From positions 236,001 to 300,000 of the forward strand of contig LSRY02000009.1 of NCBI GenBank assembly GCA_001643675.2: DNA of 64,000 nucleotides, given 5' to 3'. The translations under genes and the position numbers were made by a program. Shown piece by piece: positions 58,062 through 64,000 of this stretch; position 1 is the stretch's first letter; every line of letters begins with the position of its first letter. Below the pieces are notes generated by a model that saw only the letters and a program-made list of their open reading frames with translations, was not told where the DNA came from and did no database searches. Origin of the DNA: Monocercomonoides exilis (lineage: Eukaryota; Preaxostyla; Oxymonadida; Polymastigidae).

Positions 58062-60391
58062 ATGAAATGTCTAATGAGTGTATCATTACATGGTTTGAGC
58101 TTTATTTTTTATTTTTTCTGGATTAATTACGAGAAATTTATTGTTTTCCTTTATTTTAAAGATCTCCCAACAGAAGTTTTAAGGCTGTTTGATTTGTGGT
58201 TTTTATTAAACATTTTTTTAACTTTTTTTTCAAAGAATCTTTTCATTTTGCAATGCAGACACATTAATTACACTTGGTGCTACGTGCAAACTATTTAGAG
58301 AAATAACTCAAGAGCAAAGGTTTGAACTCTTTTTGCATTTTGAATTTTTTTCATTTAAACAAAGAGTTTGGGAGAGATATGGTGTAATTGAATTATCAAG
58401 ACTTCTTATGCAACTTCATTATTATAGAAATAACTTTAGTTGTTATTGGGCGGGAAAAGATGTTGGAAGTCATGCACATTCTGAATGTTTAATTCGAAGA
58501 AAATTGATAAGTCCATTCGGTTGGAAACATACTTTTTTAACTTTGAAATATCTTGAACGCCAACAAAGAATTTCAACGTTAAGTGCATCTAATATTTTTA
58601 CGGAAAAAATTATATTCTCGCCTTTCGCCGGTTCAAGAACAGATAGACTATTATGTTGGAGTATTTTGATTGTAACAATTTTTCTTCTTTTCATTTCTTC
58701 ATTTATGGTTGGCCTTATTCAGCCATCAACAAATGGATTTGCATTGTCAAATTCAATGTTTGTTCGTCCATTTGTTTTTCGTTTCGCTTCGCTGGACTGC
58801 TTTGCTTTCCTGATTCATTTTTTCATCCTTCTTCTAATTCACCGAAAATCCAATCCATGTCATTTCTTCACATTTTTCATTGTTTCTGTTGGGGTTCTGG
58901 CGATTCATGTTTGCGCAGATCTTACTGCAGATAGAGCTCTCGACTCAGTTTGCGACAAACAAACGAGAATCTCTGAATCGAATTATCAGAACATTCAGAA
59001 AGGGCAAACAAATCATTTACTCCACCAAACAACAACAACAGCAACAACATTACATTACATAAGCTCCTTTTCCCCGTTGTACACTGACACAAGCACGGAC
59101 AAGGCAGAATTCGATGTGTCAGAGCAGAAGAAGGCAGCTGAGCACACATTTTGGGTGCTGGAAATGATTGGGCTGATGATTGCGTCTGCGGAGAGGTCAC
59201 TTTCGTGGATAGCAGCCTTCTCAAGGGCATCGAATGACAAGGCAAAGGCAAAAGAGAAGGCAAAAGAGAAAGCAATAGAAAAAGAGAAGGCAAAAGGGAA
59301 GGCGAAAACAAATGTGAAAGAGAAGGGAAATGAAGATGAACTTGCTCATTTGTATGGAGATGCACCAGATGCAGCAGGAGGGATTGAGCAGATTGATGTT
59401 TTAGAGCCATCTTCTGCTTCCGATTCATTTTATGCTTCTTCTTCTTCTAATTCATCCATAGCTCTTTCATCTTCTTTCTCATCTTCAGTGAATAATGCAA
59501 CAGAAGAAGAAGAAGAAGAAGAAGAAGAAGAAGACGATGATGAGATTCCTGATGATGAATTGCTTTCTACTGGAACGAATATGAGCTTCCTGGCTGAAAT
59601 GAAGGAGAACGTACGGTTTTTGCCACTTTGGATCATTTTGGCGATTTCGACGATGTGGATCATACGGATGAACCTGTCTGCGCAGCTGTATTGTGTGCAA
59701 TTCTTTTTTTATTGTTCTTATTTTTGCTCTTCTTCTGTTTGTTTATTTGTTTATTTTAATTTTATTTCATTTGTCCATTGTGTAATCTTAACTTTCTTTA
59801 TTTTTCAAATTTTCAATTTTTCATTTTCATTTTTGTTTACATCTTCTTCTTCATTTTTTTATCTTTTTTTTTATCTTTTTTTTTTGAAAACTTATTTTAT
59901 TGAATGTCTTTTATTGATATTCCACATCACTTTCTTATCCTCATTCAGTCCGCCCTGTGCTTCCCTGGACGGTCATGTTCTTCTTCTTCTTCTTCTTCTG
60001 CATATTCCTCTGCATCCCAATGCTGTTCTACAAACCCAATTTGCCTTCAAATTACAAATTTCGACTGAATTTTCTGGTTTTCCTGCGCTGTGCCTGCTGT
60101 GTCTGCATCGCTGTATTTATTCTGCTGCCTCTTCTGCTCATATCACTCACACTGGATGGCGTGTTTGGCAAGGACATCGAAGTCTCAAAAATCGGAATTC
60201 CATTTTTGATCTATTTTGTTCTATTGATTCTCTCTGTGGGCTTCTTTTTGCTGGTGCTTCCTTTCGTTTTGAGGCACAATTCTCGTTTGTATACAACTGC
60301 TTTAGTCGCAAGATGGAAATTATCGCCGGAAACCGACACTTCACTTACGGGTGCTGTCATTAATCGATATTACCATATGCGATCTCCTTAA
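58062..60391 (+). CDS. F-box protein fused to a TMEM185-like multi-pass membrane region
   Basis: Predicted exons are 58062-58077, 58162-58186, 58236-58319, 58365-59692 and 59949-60391 (introns 84, 49, 45 and 256 nt), phase-consistent, giving 631 residues. Residues 6-50 form an F-box (LPTEVLRL, IFSFCNADTLITLGATC, KLFREITQEQRVWERYG), which in other eukaryotes binds Skp1 in SCF ubiquitin ligases. Hydrophobic segments follow the cytosolic part. A low-complexity linker comes next, an Ala/Lys/Glu stretch (AKAKEKAKEKA) and then poly-Glu. The rest has several membrane helices, with FLPLWIIL and LPLLLISLTLDGVFG resembling the Tmemb_185A family. Exon boundaries in the first 110 residues come from the F-box match. 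A further intron between 58650 and 58900 cannot be excluded. Probable membrane-anchored ubiquitin-ligase adaptor; that role is inferred. Confidence 0.7.
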
Positions 60392-60818
60392 AAATAGTCA
60401 CATTTTTTTTTTTTACTATTTTTGTATTCATTGTTATGTTTGAATTGAGCTTTATTTCTTTTTCAGTATATATATGTGTTTGCTTCAATTATTCATCATT
60501 GCATTTTTTTGAAGATATTTTTTATTAAAGCTTTATTTCATTCTTATTTTTTGAAATTAGATTTTTGTACCCTTTATTTTTTAAGTTGATTATTCTTTTA
60601 CTTTTTTTGAGGCTATAAGAATGGAACGAACATTCTATCAAACGATATTTATGCGAACCTTAAGATTACTAAAAGTTAAAGATGGAATTTGAGCTCAAGC
60701 TTTTTGAATAGTACTGTTCACGAAAACGTGTCATTTTGTTATCCTCCCTTTTCTTCTCACAATCTCACAATAAAAGTGTGAAATAGAAAAATAGCAGATA
60801 CAATTTAGAGCATTTCAC
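60392..60818. other. Intergenic spacer
   Basis: T-rich spacer between two plus-strand genes. No gene or repeat recognised. Confidence 0.6.
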
Positions 60819-63800
60819 ATGCTTTTATTTTTGTTAATGCAGCTTGTTCAACTGCAGTCTTCAGTATCTTTTTTTTCATTTTTTAATTTTTTTTCTAACT
60901 TCGTATACCCATTTAATCACTTTCCTCAATCAGATAAATTGCAATGTTTGATTTGGAATAAATTAATTTTATGTGATAACTTTTTTTATTGTTTAGATTT
61001 CACTTTTTCAACAATACGAGTCATGTGACAACGGTTATTTTCTTTGCACTACAAATTTCAAAGAAACAGATAACTGCATCTTTTCAAGAAGTTTGTGCTA
61101 TAAAAAAGCAGATGATATGTATAACATGTGCAATCACGAAAATTCCACTTCTTTGCAATCAAAAAAGATCCATCCTCAATTAACATGCATTCATTCATCT
61201 TTAGTGAAAGCGAAACGAGTTTTAAATCAAAGTGAAGTATGTTTGTATTTATTTCATATTCATTAACGTATTGTGATTTTTTATTCAAGTTCCAAAGCGA
61301 TATTGATTGTGATAAAGAAACAGAGGCTTGCATTAAAACATGTGATTCTTCTGAATCCAAAGAAAATTGCTATTTAAAGCGATATGAGTGCATACACACC
61401 GGTTTAAATCATCGCGAAAAGCTGTTCTCACTTTCTGATGCACAGCAGAAGTGCACCAGCAAATGTGAAGCGAATTACACATTATGTGAGGAAGAGTGCT
61501 CTGCCATGCCCAATGCAACTTCGCAGCTGTGCATCAATAAATGCAGCCACATTTTGTTTGTGTGCACTCAAATATGTACAGTGGACGACACCCCACAAAT
61601 GATCTACGGTGTGCAACTTCATATTAATTTAGAATTATTTAAGAATTATTTTTTTAAACAATTTCTTTCAATATCAAATACTTTTTTACCACAATTCTTA
61701 TGAACAAATTCATTTATTCTTTACACATATAATTTCAGAACAATCAGAATGCACAAACGACTGCTACTCGATTTTTGTGGGATGTTTGTCTTTCATCAAC
61801 AATGTGTGCGACCAAAACCAGATCGATCAATGCAAAAATCGTATGTTCTGAACATTCAACGAAATAATATTAAGTGATTCATTTTATTTATTATTAAATT
61901 GTTTGCACTATTTTTTTTTTCAAAATATCTTTTTCACTTCCATATTTTCAGATCGAAATCGCTGCATTGACAAGTGCTCGTCACAAATGAAGCAAACCCA
62001 GAAAGAGAATTACCCTTCTTTTATTGGAGATATCCCTCCTTCTTTAACTTCATCTTCTTCTGCTTCTTTATCATCATCATCATCATCATCATCATCTTCT
62101 TCTTCTTCAGCTTATTCTTTAAATTCAACTTTAACTTCATCAGATCTGCCTCCTTCTCAAACAACAACACATTCTTCTTCAGACGTCATTCAAACTTCTG
62201 ATAAGCAGCCTTCTCAGCAATTGAAGATCAGCTTCAATGAAACACACACAAATCAAACAGTTCGCAATGATTCGACACAGAAAAACAACAACTTCAATGA
62301 ACATTCCGAATTAAGCTCATTTTTGAATGCATCGAATGGAAAAGAACAAACAAAAGGAACAGGCGAAAATGCCACACAAACTCAGATTTCGTCTTTATCT
62401 TCTGAACAAAACATTTTTCAGAAAGAAAATGAAGAAACTTTTTATTCAGTCGAAAAAGAGAAGAATAATCAAAATGGAACAATAGATCAAAAGACAATTG
62501 AAGAAAACAAACATCCAAAGGAAGAATTTTCTGAAAGAGAAAAACCAAAATTTTTGAGCAACAAAACAGAAAGTGAAAATTATCAACCACAAAACACAGA
62601 TCAAAACATGAATCTTCCTCCTTCTTTTGCTGCTGTTCCAAACAAAACGATAATTCATTCACTTCAAAATGAATCTATTTCTTCTTCTTCTTCTTCTTCT
62701 TCTTCTTCTTTGCCTTCATTGACTTCTCCTTCAAACAATGTTTCTTCGTCTTTTGGCAACGAAAATGGAGAAATTCGAAGTGAAATAAGCTCAAAAATGA
62801 ATGTAACAGAGAAAGAAAGCTCCTTCACAGCAACTTCTGAGCCAAAAGAGTCACAAATTTCATCATCATCATCATCTTCTTCTTCTTCAACTTCTTCTTC
62901 AACACAAAATAGATACGAAACCAAAACGCAATCTTTGAATGAAAATTCTGAAGTTCTTGCTTCTTCTGCATCTGAAACTGAAAATAAGAATATTTCTTCT
63001 TCTTCTTCTTCGAATGCTATTTCAACAGAAACAGAAAGATATCCAGCTCAAATTAATCAGAATACACACAAAAAGACATCAGAAGAAACAATTCAAAAAG
63101 AAAACATTTTAATTACTTCAGAAAAACAAGAAGATTCAATTGCTTCAAATCGAAATGAACATTCTTCAGATGAATATCAAACCGAATCATCATCTTCATC
63201 AACATATTCACCATCTTCTTCGAAATCTTCTTCATTGTCATCATCATCATCATCATCATCATCTTCTTCTTCTTCTTTCTCTTCTTCTTCTTTTGATGAT
63301 GAATCAAATGAACAATCAACAAACAAAGAAACATTCGCTCCAGTTGAACTGTCTCGATATGAAACAAAAGCAGAAAATGCACAAAAAACAGCAAAAACTG
63401 CAAAAACCCATCAAAATGAACAAAATATTCAAAATGCCACAAAACTTCAACCAAAAGATGATAAAAGCGACGAAAAAGACGAATTTTCAAAAGTTTCTTC
63501 TTCAAAACAGCTGCAATTCGAACAAACGAATGAAAAAATGATATTTTCTGAGGCAAACACAGAAGTCAACCAAAAACAGACAGAAACTGAGAACCAAATG
63601 TTGTGCCACAAAATGCTCCTTCTTTGCAATTCGCTTTGCCGCTCAGATGAAATATGTGTTTCTGAATGCAAAACAGAAGAGAAAAGATGCCTTGCTTCAT
63701 TCGAAAGGAACCCAAAGATGGTTTGTGATATATTTTTATTTCAAATATTGTCTGAAATATTATTAAAATTATTTTTGACATATTTCTCCTTTTTATTGTC

Positions 63801-64000
63801 TATTAAAAATAAAAAATGCTAATTTTTGCTTTGTTTTTTCTGAATTTTCTTTATTTTCCAATATTTTCTTCTATTTTCCTTAATTATTCCCCCTCCCTGT
63901 GCGTTTGATAGACGATGCCTGAATGCGAAGCCAGCTGTGCGGATTCTCTTGTCAACTGCCAATTTTCCAGTGACAATCCACAGCAAAACGAACTCTGCAC
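60819..64000 (+). CDS. Cys-rich, Ser-rich secreted or surface protein (3' partial)
   Basis: Predicted exons are 60819-60863, 60997-61236, 61290-61608, 61739-61840, 61952-63720 and 63912 to the window end (introns 133, 53, 130, 111 and 191 nt), all GT-AG and in phase; at least 854 residues. Exon 1 encodes a short signal peptide (MLLFLLMQLVQLQSS). About 230 residues follow with regularly spaced Cys pairs (CTSKCEANYTLCEEEC, CINKCSHILFVC, CTNDCYSIFVGC, CIDKCSSQM). Exon 5 adds a ~530-residue Ser/Thr/Asn/Gln/Glu-rich stretch with poly-Ser runs and many sequons. Cys pairs then resume (CHKMLLLCNSLC, CVSECKTEEKRC, and after the last intron CEASCADSLVNC). This looks like Cys-stabilised helical-hairpin modules separated by a mucin-like stalk. 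No family was recognised. Poly-Ser is coded by TCA/TCT/TCC slippage tracts. Confidence 0.72.
62860..62910 (+). repeat. Coding TCA/TCT trinucleotide tract
   Basis: One of at least five Ser-codon tracts inside the stalk of the Cys-rich gene; others are at about 62065-62110, 62675-62710, 62995-63015 and 63235-63295. All are in frame. They are expected to vary in length between alleles. Confidence 0.8.

Noticed and set aside
58653-58934. Alternative frame within the F-box gene as the true coding sequence
   Set aside because: The other frame is open throughout exon 4 and keeps phase with the flanking exons. The alternative would need two extra splice sites, so I kept it only as a caveat.

Overview
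The window is nuclear DNA of an intron-bearing, flagellated protist. Every multi-exon gene I could rebuild uses short GT-AG introns, mostly 42-64 nt and up to about 260 nt, and the splices keep reading phase. Intergenic DNA is very A/T rich with long homopolymers and simple repeats. TAA, TAG and TGA all end genes, so the standard code is in use. The giant parallel beta-helix surface proteins (polymorphic-membrane-protein style), the kinase-like tail on one of them, and a four-member helical protein family that I associate with oxymonads point to a Preaxostyla metamonad, most likely a Monocercomonoides-like oxymonad. That placement is inferred from remembered family resemblance, not from a search.

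Layout. 1-98 is probably the last exon of a gene outside the window. 2959-11886 (minus) encodes a ~2,955-residue receptor-like beta-helix protein with a spliced signal-peptide exon. 14234-15967 (minus) is a compact 577-residue relative. 17.7-24.5 kb holds two plus-strand members of the helical family (A1 18554-20017, A2 23051-24498), with decayed sequence upstream of each. 25.3-31.5 kb holds two co-directional minus-strand genes, a coiled-coil protein and an EFHC/RIB72-type axonemal protein. 33.9-37.9 kb holds two more family members (A4 33879-35195, A3 36489-37913) on the minus strand. The A1 and A3 loci form an inverted duplication around the central gene pair. 40637-48436 (minus) encodes a 2,599-residue beta-helix receptor with a degenerate kinase tail. 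58062-60391 (plus) is an F-box protein fused to a multi-pass membrane region of TMEM185 type. 60819 to the window end (plus) is a secreted or surface Cys-rich/Ser-rich protein that continues outside.

The most striking structure is at 49.5-56.7 kb. A pogo/jerky-type transposase gene is interrupted by a 5,876-bp insertion (49849-55724). The insertion has perfect 161-bp terminal inverted repeats and an 8-bp target-site duplication. Taking out the insert and one duplication copy restores the transposase reading frame. The insert shows no recognisable transposase of its own. It carries two broken fragments matching the N-terminal third of the 2959-11886 receptor and possibly a third beta-helix fragment in the opposite orientation. 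It looks like a recently mobile, non-autonomous element that has taken up surface-protein gene pieces, which could feed diversification of the giant receptors.

The large single-exon genes are visible directly in the sequence. Exon joins were worked out by hand from splice signals, phase and paralogue comparison. Functions outside EFHC, F-box, transposase and kinase-like assignments are tentative.
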